From the NCBI RefSeq assembly GCF_009903625.1, contig NZ_CP047569.1:702001-766000 (forward strand): a stretch of 64,000 nucleotides of DNA. The letters are read 5' to 3'. The stretch is from Microbulbifer sp. ALW1. Its GTDB lineage: Bacteria; Pseudomonadota; Gammaproteobacteria; Pseudomonadales; Cellvibrionaceae. The position numbers and the translations under genes are program-made. The notes beneath the pieces were generated by a model. It did no database searches. It saw only the letters and a list, made by a program, of their open reading frames with translations, and had not been told where the DNA came from. How positions within the stretch are numbered: position 1 is the first letter of the stretch; every line of letters starts with the position of its first letter. Below, piece after piece: positions 1 through 8,550 of the stretch.

Positions 1-375
1 GAGGCCAAGGGCATCGCGGTCAATCAACAGAATTTGTACGACGCCGAGGATGCGGTTTCCGCCTGCTGGGTGTTTGACAGTGGCGCTACCGGTGCGGGTT
101 TCTGGAACTTCGGTGCCAGCGAATACCGCGATGAGGTGATGATTTACGGCAGCCGGGGGACCATCCGCTTTTCCGTATTTGCTGACGAGCCACTGCTGCT
201 CGACGCCGGCGATGCAACCGAAACGGTGGAGATTGCCCACCCGGAAAACATCCAGTACTTCCATATTGAAAATATGGTCGAGCACCTGCGAGGTAATAGC
301 CGCCACCCGGTTGCCGGTGCCGAGGGTGCCAAGGCGTCCCGGGTGATGGATCAGATACTGGCGGGCTTGCAATAA
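1..375 (+). CDS. Gfo/Idh/MocA-family oxidoreductase, C-terminal part (5' end outside window)
   Basis: The reading frame is open from the first base of the window and stops at 375, so only about 124 C-terminal residues are visible. They contain a stretch typical of the substrate-binding half of Gfo/Idh/MocA NAD(P)-dependent sugar or inositol dehydrogenases: an SGATGAGFWNFG-like strand, then DEVMIYGSRGTIRFSVF, which resembles the 'I.G..G.i.f' beta-sheet region, and a C-terminal helix. The NAD-binding Rossmann half lies upstream of the window, so the substrate cannot be judged. The family call rests on general resemblance and is moderately sure. Confidence 0.6.
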   Translation, partial: EAKGIAVNQQNLYDAEDAVSACWVFDSGATGAGFWNFGASEYRDEVMIYGSRGTIRFSVFADEPLLLDAGDATETVEIAHPENIQYFHIENMVEHLRGNSRHPVAGAEGAKASRVMDQILAGLQ

Positions 376-556
376 GCCCCGCCGCACGCGATTAGCCGGT
401 ACAATTCGCCGGCACTGCTACCCGTTACAAATTTCTAAAAAACCGATCTTTTCCGCCGAAAATATGCGGTTTTCGTTTCCAATAATCGAACTACACTGAA
501 CAGCGTTGTCACTTCATACACTTCCCTGCTGGAAGTAAATCATTGAGGACCTCGCT

Positions 557-961
557 ATGAACAACAGCGTACTGTGCGATTTCACCAAGGTTGTCGGGCG
601 CATTCTGATCTCGGTCATCTTCATCATCGCTGGCTACGGCAAGATCGCAGGTTACGCCGGTACCCAGGAATATATGGCGGCGGCCGGTGTGCCCGGGTTT
701 CTGTTGCCACTGGTGATCCTGCTGGAGCTGGGTGGTGGCCTGGCGATTCTGTTTGGCTTTTTCACCCGTTGGGTGGCGCTGGCGTTTGCCGCTTTCTGTG
801 TGATCAGTGCCTGGATGTTCCACAACGTGCCCGGTGATCAGATGCAGCAGATCCTGTTTATGAAGAACCTGGCGATTGCCGGTGGTTTTCTGTTCCTCGC
901 CTGCACCGGTGCCGGCAAGTTCAGCTTTGACCACGCCATGGCGAAAGTGAAAGAAAAGTAA
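557..961 (+). CDS. DoxX-family inner-membrane protein (YqjF-like)
   Basis: A 134-residue protein with about four hydrophobic segments (residues ~10-30, 48-70, 72-92, 100-122). It carries DoxX features such as RILISVIFIIAGYGKIAGYAGT near the N-terminus and a GGGLAILFGFFTRW segment. DoxX/YqjF proteins are small membrane proteins linked to thiol and quinone redox balance; their exact reaction is not settled. The gene is followed after 12 bp by a glutathionyl-hydroquinone reductase gene, the same order as E. coli yqjF-yqjG, so the two are probably co-transcribed. A GAGGA ribosome site lies upstream of the ATG. Confidence 0.85.
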   Translation: MNNSVLCDFTKVVGRILISVIFIIAGYGKIAGYAGTQEYMAAAGVPGFLLPLVILLELGGGLAILFGFFTRWVALAFAAFCVISAWMFHNVPGDQMQQILFMKNLAIAGGFLFLACTGAGKFSFDHAMAKVKEK

Positions 962-973
962 GGGGACCGACCA

Positions 974-1945
974 ATGGGATTGCTTGTCAAAGGCACATGG
1001 AAAGACCAGTGGTACGACACCGATAAAAGCGGCGGTGAATTTGAACGCGAGGCGGCGCAACTGCGCAACTGGGTCACCGCCGATGGCAGTGCCGGGCCCA
1101 GCGGCGAGGGTGGTTTTACCGCGGAGAAAGACCGCTATCACCTGTATGTCTCCCTCGCCTGCCCCTGGGCCCACCGCACCCTGATTTTCCGCAAGCTCAA
1201 GGGGCTGGAGGATTACATCGATGTATCGGTGGTCAGCCCCTACATGCTGGAGAACGGCTGGACCTTCAATAAAGAGGAAGGGAGTAGCGGCGACCGCCTG
1301 TTTGGCAGTGAATACTTACACCAGGTCTATACCCGCAACCGCGCGGATTACAGCGGCCGTGTGACGGTGCCGATACTGTGGGACAAGGAGCGCGAGTGCA
1401 TCGTCAGCAATGAGTCGGCGGAAATCATCCGCATGTTCAACACGGCGTTTGATGAACTCACCGGCGATACCCAGGATTTCTACCCCGAGGATCTGCGCGG
1501 CGATATCGATGCCACCAATGATCTGGTTTACCAGAACGTCAATAACGGGGTTTATCGCGCGGGCTTTGCTACCAGTAAGGAGGCTTATGAGGCGGCCTAC
1601 CACCGGTTGTTCGAGGTGCTGGAAAAGCTGGAGCGGCGGTTGCAGGAAAACCGCTATCTGACCGGCCCGCGTATTACCGAAGCGGACTGGCGGTTGTTCA
1701 CCACCCTCATCCGTTTCGATGCGGTGTACCACGGCCACTTCAAGTGCAACAAACAGCGCCTGGCGGACTACAAAAACCTGTGGGCCTATGTGCGCGAGAT
1801 GTACCAGTGGCCCGGCATCGCGGAGACGGTGGATTTTTACCATATCAAAACCCACTACTACGCCAGCCACAAAAACATCAATCCCACCGGGATAGTGCCG
1901 GTAGGGCCGGAACTGGACTACGCCGCGCCCCACGGGCGCGGCTAG
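974..1945 (+). CDS. yqjG: Glutathionyl-hydroquinone reductase (Xi-class GST, YqjG/ECM4 family)
   Basis: A 323-residue cytoplasmic enzyme that reduces S-glutathionyl-hydroquinones to hydroquinone, releasing oxidised glutathione. The Xi-class active site SLACPWAHRTL places the catalytic cysteine at residue 63, the same number as in E. coli YqjG. The length also fits the family (about 325). The C-terminal helical GST domain contains LTGPRITEADWRLFTTLIRFDAVYHGHFKCN, typical of the group. The gene follows the DoxX gene closely, so it is likely the second gene of a small redox operon. Confidence 0.93.
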   Translation: MGLLVKGTWKDQWYDTDKSGGEFEREAAQLRNWVTADGSAGPSGEGGFTAEKDRYHLYVSLACPWAHRTLIFRKLKGLEDYIDVSVVSPYMLENGWTFNKEEGSSGDRLFGSEYLHQVYTRNRADYSGRVTVPILWDKERECIVSNESAEIIRMFNTAFDELTGDTQDFYPEDLRGDIDATNDLVYQNVNNGVYRAGFATSKEAYEAAYHRLFEVLEKLERRLQENRYLTGPRITEADWRLFTTLIRFDAVYHGHFKCNKQRLADYKNLWAYVREMYQWPGIAETVDFYHIKTHYYASHKNINPTGIVPVGPELDYAAPHGRG

Positions 1946-1965
1946 TAGTGCATCGAGGGAATGAG

Positions 1966-2688
1966 CTAGGCGGGTAACTCGGTGCTGTAACCGAAAGTGG
2001 TGAAATCCTGCCGGTAAATGTCCGCCACCAGCGCGACCAGGGAATCGTCGCTGTAATACTCACGCAACTTCTTCGATGCCCCGGTGGGCGGCGGCCCGGC
2101 GCTGGTGATTTCGTCCTGGATATCCGGGCGGATGCGCTGCTTGATCTCCGCCAGGTCGCGGTCCAGGGATTCCACCTTGCCGATAAAATCGAACTCTTCC
2201 GCGGGAATCAGCATCAGGTCCGCCTGGGGTACCCAGTGGGCGTTGCTGTAGAGAAAGTCCCGCTCTGTCGCCAGCCGCTGCAGAAACTGCGCAAAGCTGA
2301 TGTCACCACAGCGCTCGGGGAAGCGCACCACCTTATTGAGATACGCCGATAGCACCCGGCTGTACGGGTTGCGCACCACGGTGAATTTGAAAAGTTTGTC
2401 GAACTGCGTCATTTCCGCGCGGCTCAGGTGGCCGGGGCGGGTAGAGATCTTCTTTGCCTGCTCAGATGGCAGGTCGCGGTTCAGCTTGAGCCGCGTGAGG
2501 TTGGTGACAATGGTGGAATTGGCGGCCTTGGGAACCCGGTTGCAGAAAAACCCGAGTTCCAGGTCTACCATGCCGCGGTCGTTGGCACTGCGCATGGAGG
2601 CCGGCGAGCGGAAGGGGTAGCGGCGGTAAAAGGGTCGCAGTGGCAGCGTGGCCCGGTTGAAGAACAGTTTGTCCAGGGCTGGGTGCAT
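1966..2688 (-). CDS. Sulfotransferase family 2-like protein
   Basis: A 240-residue protein with the two PAPS-binding signatures of carbohydrate-type sulfotransferases (Sulfotransfer_2): a 5'-phosphosulfate loop at about residues 52-60 (RVPKAANSTI) and a 3'-phosphate motif FTVVRNPYSRVLSAYLNK around residues 100-118. The family transfers sulfate from PAPS to sugar hydroxyls. In bacteria such genes usually decorate capsule, LPS or secreted glycans, but no glycan cluster surrounds this one. It is divergent from another P-loop sulfotransferase-like gene 185 bp away. The acceptor is unknown. Confidence 0.8.
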   Translation of the reverse strand: MHPALDKLFFNRATLPLRPFYRRYPFRSPASMRSANDRGMVDLELGFFCNRVPKAANSTIVTNLTRLKLNRDLPSEQAKKISTRPGHLSRAEMTQFDKLFKFTVVRNPYSRVLSAYLNKVVRFPERCGDISFAQFLQRLATERDFLYSNAHWVPQADLMLIPAEEFDFIGKVESLDRDLAEIKQRIRPDIQDEITSAGPPPTGASKKLREYYSDDSLVALVADIYRQDFTTFGYSTELPA

Positions 2689-2873
2689 GATCTTTCAGGT
2701 TCCGGAAAGCGGGTTACTGGCAAGTCACCATGCTATCACAGCCTCGTTGGTGGATAACTGTGCCCCGGTCAGCGTATTATCTTGCCGCTTTTTTGTCCGG
2801 TTTCATGCTGGCGCATCGGGCCGGGGTATCCGGTGTGGGTTGCCTGGGAACTTCATTGCTGTAAGAGAAAGAT

Positions 2874-3485
2874 ATGCGGATTTTTGTATTAACAACCGGG
2901 CGTTCCGGGTCAACCACGTTCGAAGAAGCCTGCACCCACATCGACGGCATGACGTCGGGTCATGAAATCCACGCCGGCATGATCGAGGGGCGTTTGCAGT
3001 ATCCGGACAATCACATCGAGTCGGATAACCGCCTGGTGTGGTTTCTCGGCACCCTGGATCGCATCTACGACGACAAAGATACCTTCTACGTGCACCTGAC
3101 CCGCGATCACGACAAGATTGCACGCAGCTATCGTGACCGCTGGCAGGGCGCCATCTGTATCGCCAGGCACTTCTACCACGGCACCCTGATGTGCCGCCGC
3201 AAGCCGAATATGGCGCAGGCCCTGCAAGCCTGCCGGTTGATGGTGGATACCGTGGCCGACAATGTGACCTTCTTTTTGAGCCGCCGTCAGAACTGGGTGG
3301 AAGTGCGCATGGAGTATCTGGAAGAAGATTTCTTCAAGTTCATGGATGCCGCCGGCCTTAAGGGAGACAGGGAAAAAATCCTGGGGGCGCTGCGCACGGT
3401 AAAAAGCGGCAACAAGTACGCGCGCAAGAAAAAAAGCCTTCTGTACAAGTTCCGGTCGCTGTATTCCTCGCGCTTCCTGCGGTGA
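2874..3485 (+). CDS. Small P-loop sulfotransferase-like protein
   Basis: A 203-residue protein opening with MRIFVLTTGRSGSTTFEEAC. The TTGRSGSTTF segment is a typical PAPS-binding 5'-PSB loop of sulfotransferase-like P-loop proteins. Further on, YVHLTRDHDKIARSYRDRW (about residues 72-90) resembles the 3'-phosphate motif. It lacks transmembrane segments. It lies head-to-head with the sulfotransferase at 1966-2688, suggesting a shared promoter region and related acceptor chemistry. The substrate cannot be deduced. Confidence 0.7.
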   Translation: MRIFVLTTGRSGSTTFEEACTHIDGMTSGHEIHAGMIEGRLQYPDNHIESDNRLVWFLGTLDRIYDDKDTFYVHLTRDHDKIARSYRDRWQGAICIARHFYHGTLMCRRKPNMAQALQACRLMVDTVADNVTFFLSRRQNWVEVRMEYLEEDFFKFMDAAGLKGDREKILGALRTVKSGNKYARKKKSLLYKFRSLYSSRFLR

Positions 3486-3568
3486 TCCGGGTGCGGCGGC
3501 GTCCCGGCAGCTGACGGGCGCCTGGCCCCGGCTATACTCGAACCATCGTTTTAACGCCGGAAGACCCC

Positions 3569-4168
3569 ATGAAACTTTTCTATGCCCCCGGAGCCTGCTC
3601 GCTGTCGCCGCATATCGTCGCCTGCGAGGCCGGGCTCAACCTCGAACTGTGCAAGGTTGATCTCAAAGCCAAAACAACCGAATCCGGTGGGGACTACACC
3701 CAGGTAAACCCCAAGGGCTATGTGCCGGCGCTGCAGCTGGAAGGTGGCGAGGTGTTGACCGAGGGGCCGGCCATTGTCCAGTTTCTTGCGGAACAGCGCC
3801 CGGATAAAAAGCTGGCTCCGGAGTACGGCACCCTGCCTCACTACCGGATGCTGGAGTGGCTGAACTACATCTCCACGGAAGTGCACAAATCCTTTGTACC
3901 CCTGTTCTGGAACGGCTCTGATGACGAGAAGGCCAAGGCCAGTGAGGCTGTCAGCAAGCGCTTTCAGTTTGTCGAAGACAGTCTCAGCGGTGACTACCTG
4001 CTGGGGGATGATTTCAGTGTGGCCGACGCATACCTGTTCACGGTGTACAGCTGGTGCGCCAAGGTCAATGTGGATACCAGTGGCTGGCCGAAACTTGCCG
4101 CCTTTGCCGAGCGCATGGCCCAGCGCCCAGGCGTTCAGAAGGCAATGCAGGCAGAGGGCCTGATCTAG
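3569..4168 (+). CDS. gstA: Beta-class glutathione S-transferase (GstA)
   Basis: A 199-residue protein matching the length of E. coli GstA (201). The N-terminus MKLFYAPGACSLSPHIVACEAGL places the beta-class cysteine at position 10, followed by NPKGYVPAL (cis-proline) and the glutathione gamma-glutamyl-binding TEGPAIVQFLAEQ. The C-terminal all-helical domain contains the GDDFSVADAYLF capping motif. It conjugates or binds electrophiles in the cytoplasm. Its TAG stop (4166-4168) overlaps the stop of the convergent drug-exporter gene inside one CTAG. Confidence 0.93.
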   Translation: MKLFYAPGACSLSPHIVACEAGLNLELCKVDLKAKTTESGGDYTQVNPKGYVPALQLEGGEVLTEGPAIVQFLAEQRPDKKLAPEYGTLPHYRMLEWLNYISTEVHKSFVPLFWNGSDDEKAKASEAVSKRFQFVEDSLSGDYLLGDDFSVADAYLFTVYSWCAKVNVDTSGWPKLAAFAERMAQRPGVQKAMQAEGLI

Positions 4169-5418
4169 CCCCGCCCAGCGCGCGGTTTAATCTCGATCGG
4201 TTGCCGCGCCCGCGCTACCAGCAGCACCAGGCCGAGCGCGGCGGCCGAGCAGCACAACATGCCCACCGCAATCGGCACCAGGGTGCCGGTATGCACCGCA
4301 CTCACCGCCCCCCCGAGTACCCCGCCAAAGATGAACAGCGACGCCCCGTAGAGCGCGTTGGCGGTACCGCTGATGGTGGGGAAAAATTCCAGGTAACAGG
4401 CGGCGGAATTGGGGGTAATGATGCCGATGGCGCCCATGGCCATGACCAGTGGGATCATCCATCCGAGCAGGGGCTGCTCACTGCCGAAATAGACGGTGCT
4501 TGCCAGCAGCAGCGCGCAGGCAAACAGTTGCAGGCAGATGCCCACCACCAGAATCTGCCGAGGTTCAAACACCTTCAGCAGGCGGATGTTGAGCTGCACC
4601 ATCAGGACCAGTCCCAGCACACAACTGCCAAACAGCATGGGGAATGTCTGCGCGCTGACACCGAAGTGCTCCATGAACACAAACGGGGCGGTGGTGATGT
4701 AGATAAACATACAGCCGCTGATCAGCGCCTGGGCAAACAGGAACCCGAGGGCGCGCCGGGTGCGGAAAATCTGTGCATAACCCTGGAGCATGCTGCGGCG
4801 GGGCTGACGCTGGCGGCGCGCGCGGCGGAAGCGGGACACCGTTTCCGGCAGAATGCCGCGCACCAGCAGCATCATCAGCAACCCGTACACCAGCAGAAAA
4901 ATGAAAATCGCGTGCCAGTCGCCAAAGGTCAGCAGGGTGGACCCGATCACCGGCGCCACCATGGGCGCAATCAGCATCATGGTGGCGATCATCGACATGA
5001 TGCGCGCCGCCTCGCGACCGTGGTAGAGGTCGCGCACTATGGCACCACAGATCACCGTGGCAAAACCACCGCCCACCGCCTGGCAGAAGCGCAGTGCCAC
5101 CAGCAACTCGACATTATTGGTAAACAGAATCAGGCAGGTACTGACAATAAAAATACTGAGGCCGATGGTGCCCACCAGAATCCGGCCCCAGCGGTCCGAC
5201 AGAGGCCCGCCAAACAGCTGCCCCACCGCAAACCCCAGCAGATAACTGGACACCGAGTGCTGCACCTGCGCCACCTCCACACCCAGGGCCGCGGCCATGG
5301 CTGGGATGGCCGGCAGATAGGTATCGATGGCAAAAGGCGTCAGCGCTACCAGTGCGGCGAGACAGGGAGCGAGCCAGCGCGGCGGTTGGCCTTCGGCATT
5401 GAAGAAATTTGGCGGCAT
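4165..5418 (-). CDS. Bcr/CflA-family drug-resistance MFS exporter
   Basis: A 12-helix major facilitator of 417 residues from the chosen ATG at 5418 (MPPNFFNAEG...). The frame is open up to 5529, but the extra 37 residues are not hydrophobic and unlike the family. Family marks are PFAIDTYLPAIPAMAAALGV in helix 1 and GQLFGGPLSDRWGRI in the helix 2-3 loop (the MFS motif G..GPLSDR.GR), then RFCQAVGGGFATVICGAIVRDLY. Bcr/CflA proteins export bicyclomycin, sulfonamides, chloramphenicol-like drugs or cysteine with proton antiport. The substrate here is not predictable. Confidence 0.88.
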   Translation of the reverse strand: MPPNFFNAEGQPPRWLAPCLAALVALTPFAIDTYLPAIPAMAAALGVEVAQVQHSVSSYLLGFAVGQLFGGPLSDRWGRILVGTIGLSIFIVSTCLILFTNNVELLVALRFCQAVGGGFATVICGAIVRDLYHGREAARIMSMIATMMLIAPMVAPVIGSTLLTFGDWHAIFIFLLVYGLLMMLLVRGILPETVSRFRRARRQRQPRRSMLQGYAQIFRTRRALGFLFAQALISGCMFIYITTAPFVFMEHFGVSAQTFPMLFGSCVLGLVLMVQLNIRLLKVFEPRQILVVGICLQLFACALLLASTVYFGSEQPLLGWMIPLVMAMGAIGIITPNSAACYLEFFPTISGTANALYGASLFIFGGVLGGAVSAVHTGTLVPIAVGMLCCSAAALGLVLLVARARQPIEIKPRAGRG

Positions 5419-5573
5419 ATTGAATGGGTAAAATAAGGGCCTGGGTACAGCGTTGGATTGGTGCGGGAAAATCCCGGTGGCGCCAGCCAAAGGATAGCTG
5501 GCACCGGGTGCGCGCATGGTAGCCGGCACCGCCGGCGGTTTCCATGACAGTGGGGGAATTTGCGGTCGCCGGT

Positions 5574-7379
5574 CTACTGAGTAGCGTCGAACAGCAGTTC
5601 ATCACCCAGATACAGTGCCGGCCATCTGGAAGCGCGGGTTACTGTCTGTCCGGACTGCAGCCGCTGTCGCAGGGCGTCGAACTCCTCTTCTGTAGTCCGG
5701 TTGTTGTGACCAATTTGCTGCCAGCTGGTATCCACCAGGGCGAAGGCGGACACGGTGAGGAAGTTTTCCTTGTTCTGCCGGGAGCGGAGGGAAAACAGCA
5801 GAAACTCGCTTTCGCCATCTCCGTTGAGATCCTTTTCCAGCCAGATGCAGTTTACCGCGGCCTGGTCACAGTCCATCAGGTAGCGGCGGCTTTCAAACGC
5901 CGCCGGCAAGCTGCTGCCGCCAGGGAGTACTTCTATTCCCCGGATTTTCTGGTTGGCCTGCCGCTGCGCGACCGGGTTCTGGCGGAGGCTCCAATCGGAC
6001 GGCGCCGATTTTAACAGTTCCACCAGGTATGCCGCCATCTGAGGGTCCTGCTGGACGGCCGGAAGAGTGGCGATTTGCTGCAGCGCCTCCAGCCCCGGCC
6101 GCCCGAGTTTCTGCCGCAGAAAAAAGAAATCGAACTCCGCCAACTCCACTTGTTCTTGCTGCAGGCGCGCCATCTGGCTGGTGGCACTGATGCGCCAGAA
6201 GTTCGCCAGCGGCGACTGGGTAACCAGACATGCCGCCAGTACCCACAGTGCCAGTCCAGTATTGATCCGCCGCAGCCAGGCACCCCAGTGCTCACCGCGG
6301 CGCAGGATGGCCAGGCTGTAACTGGTGGCCAGCAACATCAGGGTGAAAGCCACCACAAAACCCCACAGCCGCTCGGGGGTCCAGCCGTACTGCTGCACAC
6401 GCAGCATCAGCCCGTAGAGCGCAAAGGCGGTGTAAAAGGGAGCGACGACGAGTGCCAGCAACAATACCCGGTTGACCCACTTGGGGTAGCGGGAGAAAGG
6501 AAACTCGTCCTGAATCACGCCGTTGCTGAAAAACAGCAGCAGCGCCACCAGCCACAACAACAGTGCGCTGCCGTGCCCGGTATTCCAGATTGGCTGCAGC
6601 CCGGTAAACGGCAAGGTGGCAAGGAACACGATGGTCAACAGCGCCAGCAGGGGCAGCAACGCCACCAGCATGGTGCGCAGCAGGCGCTTGAGAGTCAGTA
6701 CGAAGCTCTGCTGGGAGCGGAACAGAACGGCGCCGCAACCGACCACCAGCCCGGTCACCGGGAAAATAAACCACTCTTTCGAGAACAGCTCGCGGAACAG
6801 CGCCACGCCCACCAGACTGAACAGCGCCTGCCACAGGAACAGGATCAGCCAGAAGATGGCGGTGAACACCAGGGTCAGGCCGACGGTCAGTGCTATATCC
6901 CAGGAATAGTGGAAGAGCGCCGGATACTCGGGCCGCCTGAGTCGCTGTACGCCGGTGGCGCAGGCGCGCAGCAGAAAGGCGACCACAAAGGAGGCAATGG
7001 CGGTGGTGACGATAAAGGTATGTGGCCAGTTGCAATGCACCATATCCGTCGGGGTGCACTGATAGCCGCGGTAGCTGGCCACCAGCCCGAGAAGCAGGGC
7101 GTAACCGGCAATAACCCACCAGTAGCTGTGGGCCAGACGCGGTGCGGTGGTGACAATGACTAGCGGGGGGATGGCGATCGAGAGGGTGTAGCAAAGGTAG
7201 CGCCATACCGGCAGCCAGTCCTCACTGCCGGACCAGGACTTCAGCCAGTAGAGCACCAGTCCCTGTACCAGCGCGGCGATCAGGATCAGGCGCTTCTCGG
7301 CAACACTGAGCGAATGCGCGTCTTCCGGGGCCTGGTTTTCCGTCTGGGTATTCGGGGTTTCGCCACTGCTTCCGTGCAT
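5574..7379 (-). CDS. DUF4153-domain inner-membrane protein
   Basis: A 601-residue protein with a charged N-terminal leader of about 25 residues, some ten to eleven hydrophobic helices up to about residue 400, then a soluble C-terminal region of about 200 residues containing DLNGDGESEFLLFSL, which resembles a calcium-loop/VCBS-like strand. The membrane part fits DUF4153, a family without a firmly known function. It starts 33 bp after the stop of hexR on the same strand, so the two are probably co-transcribed. I would not assign a reaction. Confidence 0.75.
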   Translation of the reverse strand: MHGSSGETPNTQTENQAPEDAHSLSVAEKRLILIAALVQGLVLYWLKSWSGSEDWLPVWRYLCYTLSIAIPPLVIVTTAPRLAHSYWWVIAGYALLLGLVASYRGYQCTPTDMVHCNWPHTFIVTTAIASFVVAFLLRACATGVQRLRRPEYPALFHYSWDIALTVGLTLVFTAIFWLILFLWQALFSLVGVALFRELFSKEWFIFPVTGLVVGCGAVLFRSQQSFVLTLKRLLRTMLVALLPLLALLTIVFLATLPFTGLQPIWNTGHGSALLLWLVALLLFFSNGVIQDEFPFSRYPKWVNRVLLLALVVAPFYTAFALYGLMLRVQQYGWTPERLWGFVVAFTLMLLATSYSLAILRRGEHWGAWLRRINTGLALWVLAACLVTQSPLANFWRISATSQMARLQQEQVELAEFDFFFLRQKLGRPGLEALQQIATLPAVQQDPQMAAYLVELLKSAPSDWSLRQNPVAQRQANQKIRGIEVLPGGSSLPAAFESRRYLMDCDQAAVNCIWLEKDLNGDGESEFLLFSLRSRQNKENFLTVSAFALVDTSWQQIGHNNRTTEEEFDALRQRLQSGQTVTRASRWPALYLGDELLFDATQ

Positions 7380-7412
7380 ATCGCGTCCTGTTCCGGGCTT
7401 TTCGCGGTGCGT

Positions 7413-8267
7413 TTAGTGTTTTTCTTCCCGCAGGTTGTATAGGCCCTTCTTCAGCTTCAACAGGTGCTCCTGCAACTGCGGCCCCTTGCGCTGGGCCACG
7501 CCGATGGCGAGTACGTCGATCACCACCAGGTGCGCGATACGGGACGACAGCGGCGTGTAGAGCTCGATGTCTTCCTCCACATCCACTTCCAGCGGGATAC
7601 TGGATTGGCGGGTCATGGGGGAGCCGCTGGGGCCGAGGCCGATGACGGTCGCGCCCTGGGCTTTGGCCATTTCCATGGAGCGCAGCAGCGAGGAGGTACG
7701 ACCGCTCTGGGAGATGGCGACCACCACATCGCCGGGGGCCATACTCATGGCGGACATGCTCTGCATATGGTGGTCTGAGTGAGCGGCGGTGGCCATCTGC
7801 AAGCGGAAGAACTTGTGCTGGGCGTCGGCGGCTACGGCACCGGAGGCGCCAAAACCGAAGAATTCCACCCGCTTGGCGGCGGCAATGGCGGTAACGGCGG
7901 CTTCCAGGGCGCGGGAGTCGATTTTGTCGCGCACATTCAGCAGGGTGTCGACGGTGGAGTCGAACACCTTGCGTTTGTATTCGGCGATGGAGTCGGTTTC
8001 GGTAACGGCGATCTGCCCGAAACTGGGGCTGGAGGCCAGCTGTTGCGCCAGGTTGAGCTTGAACTCCTGGAACCCGGAGCAACCCACTGCACGGCAGAAA
8101 CGCACCACGGTCGGTTCACTCACCTGCGCCTCGGTGGCCAGATCCACTATCCGCATATGAATGATTTCGCCGGGGTTGGCGAGGATATATTCAGCGACCT
8201 TGCGCTCAGATTTACGCATGGCACTCAGCTGCTCGCTGATCCTTTGCGTGACTTCCGCTGGCTTCAC
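7413..8267 (-). CDS. hexR: HexR-like MurR/RpiR-family transcriptional regulator
   Basis: A 284-residue regulator close to E. coli HexR (289 residues) along its length. The N-terminal RpiR helix-turn-helix contains SERKVAEYILANPGEI and ATEAQVSEPTVVRFCRAVGCSGFQEFKL (residues ~19-70). The SIS sugar-phosphate domain follows, with EFFGFGASGAVAADAQHKFFR and VVVAISQSGRTSSLL. HexR proteins repress central carbon genes (zwf, edd, gapA, pckA in different species) and release DNA on binding 2-keto-3-deoxy-6-phosphogluconate. None of those targets is in this window. It is divergent from uvrD; a type A repeat lies between them. Confidence 0.87.
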   Translation of the reverse strand: MKPAEVTQRISEQLSAMRKSERKVAEYILANPGEIIHMRIVDLATEAQVSEPTVVRFCRAVGCSGFQEFKLNLAQQLASSPSFGQIAVTETDSIAEYKRKVFDSTVDTLLNVRDKIDSRALEAAVTAIAAAKRVEFFGFGASGAVAADAQHKFFRLQMATAAHSDHHMQSMSAMSMAPGDVVVAISQSGRTSSLLRSMEMAKAQGATVIGLGPSGSPMTRQSSIPLEVDVEEDIELYTPLSSRIAHLVVIDVLAIGVAQRKGPQLQEHLLKLKKGLYNLREEKH

Positions 8268-8354
8268 GACACTACCTTAACTCTGGTTCAGGCTGTGCAG
8301 TTTAGCGGCATGGCGGGGTGCTGGCGAGCTTTGGCTCAGCTCGATTCTGGCATT

Positions 8355-8480
8355 GTGGCGGCCCTGCTGCCGGGTAGGCCTTTGTGAGACACGCCGTGAA
8401 CCCATCCATGGGGGCTCGGCTGCGGCCGTCCTGGCCGCAGACGGTCTCACAAAGGCCTACCCGGCATCAGCGCCTTCGCA
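8355..8480 (-). repeat. Structured palindromic repeat, type A copy 1 (hexR-uvrD gap)
   Basis: The outer stem pairs 8368-8390 with 8444-8466 perfectly over 23 bp. It encloses a hairpin with stem CTGCGGCC/GGCCGCAG (about 8419-8439) and a small CCCAT/ATGGG hairpin (8401-8412). The ends carry GTGGCGG (8355-8361) and CCTTCGCA (8473-8480), shared with the other copies in the window. The strand carrying GGA in both loops is the minus strand. The element lies between divergent genes. Confidence 0.9.
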
Positions 8481-8503
8481 TTGAATTTCAGTGGGTCAAA
8501 ACC

Positions 8504-8519
8504 CTGTTTATATACCCAG
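8504..8519 (+). promoter_or_regulatory. Putative LexA (SOS) box upstream of uvrD
   Basis: The 16-mer CTGTTTATATACCCAG fits the gammaproteobacterial LexA pattern CTGT-N8-ACAG with one mismatch in the conserved half-sites and an AT-rich centre. It ends 31 bp before the uvrD start, and uvrD is an established SOS gene in E. coli. A possible -10 (TACAAT, 8538-8543) lies just downstream, so LexA would cover the -35 region. Functional binding is inferred. Confidence 0.65.
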
Positions 8520-8550
8520 TTACTCCAAAACCCCTGATACAATCCGCCCC

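Noticed and set aside
4054..5436. A 460-codon plus-strand frame opposite the drug exporter
   Set aside because: Its composition (His, Gln, Arg, Gly) is that of an antisense shadow; the minus strand encodes a clear 12-helix MFS protein.
6075..7163. A 362-codon plus-strand frame opposite the DUF4153 gene
   Set aside because: Gln/His/Gly-rich shadow frame without a recognisable domain or ribosome site.
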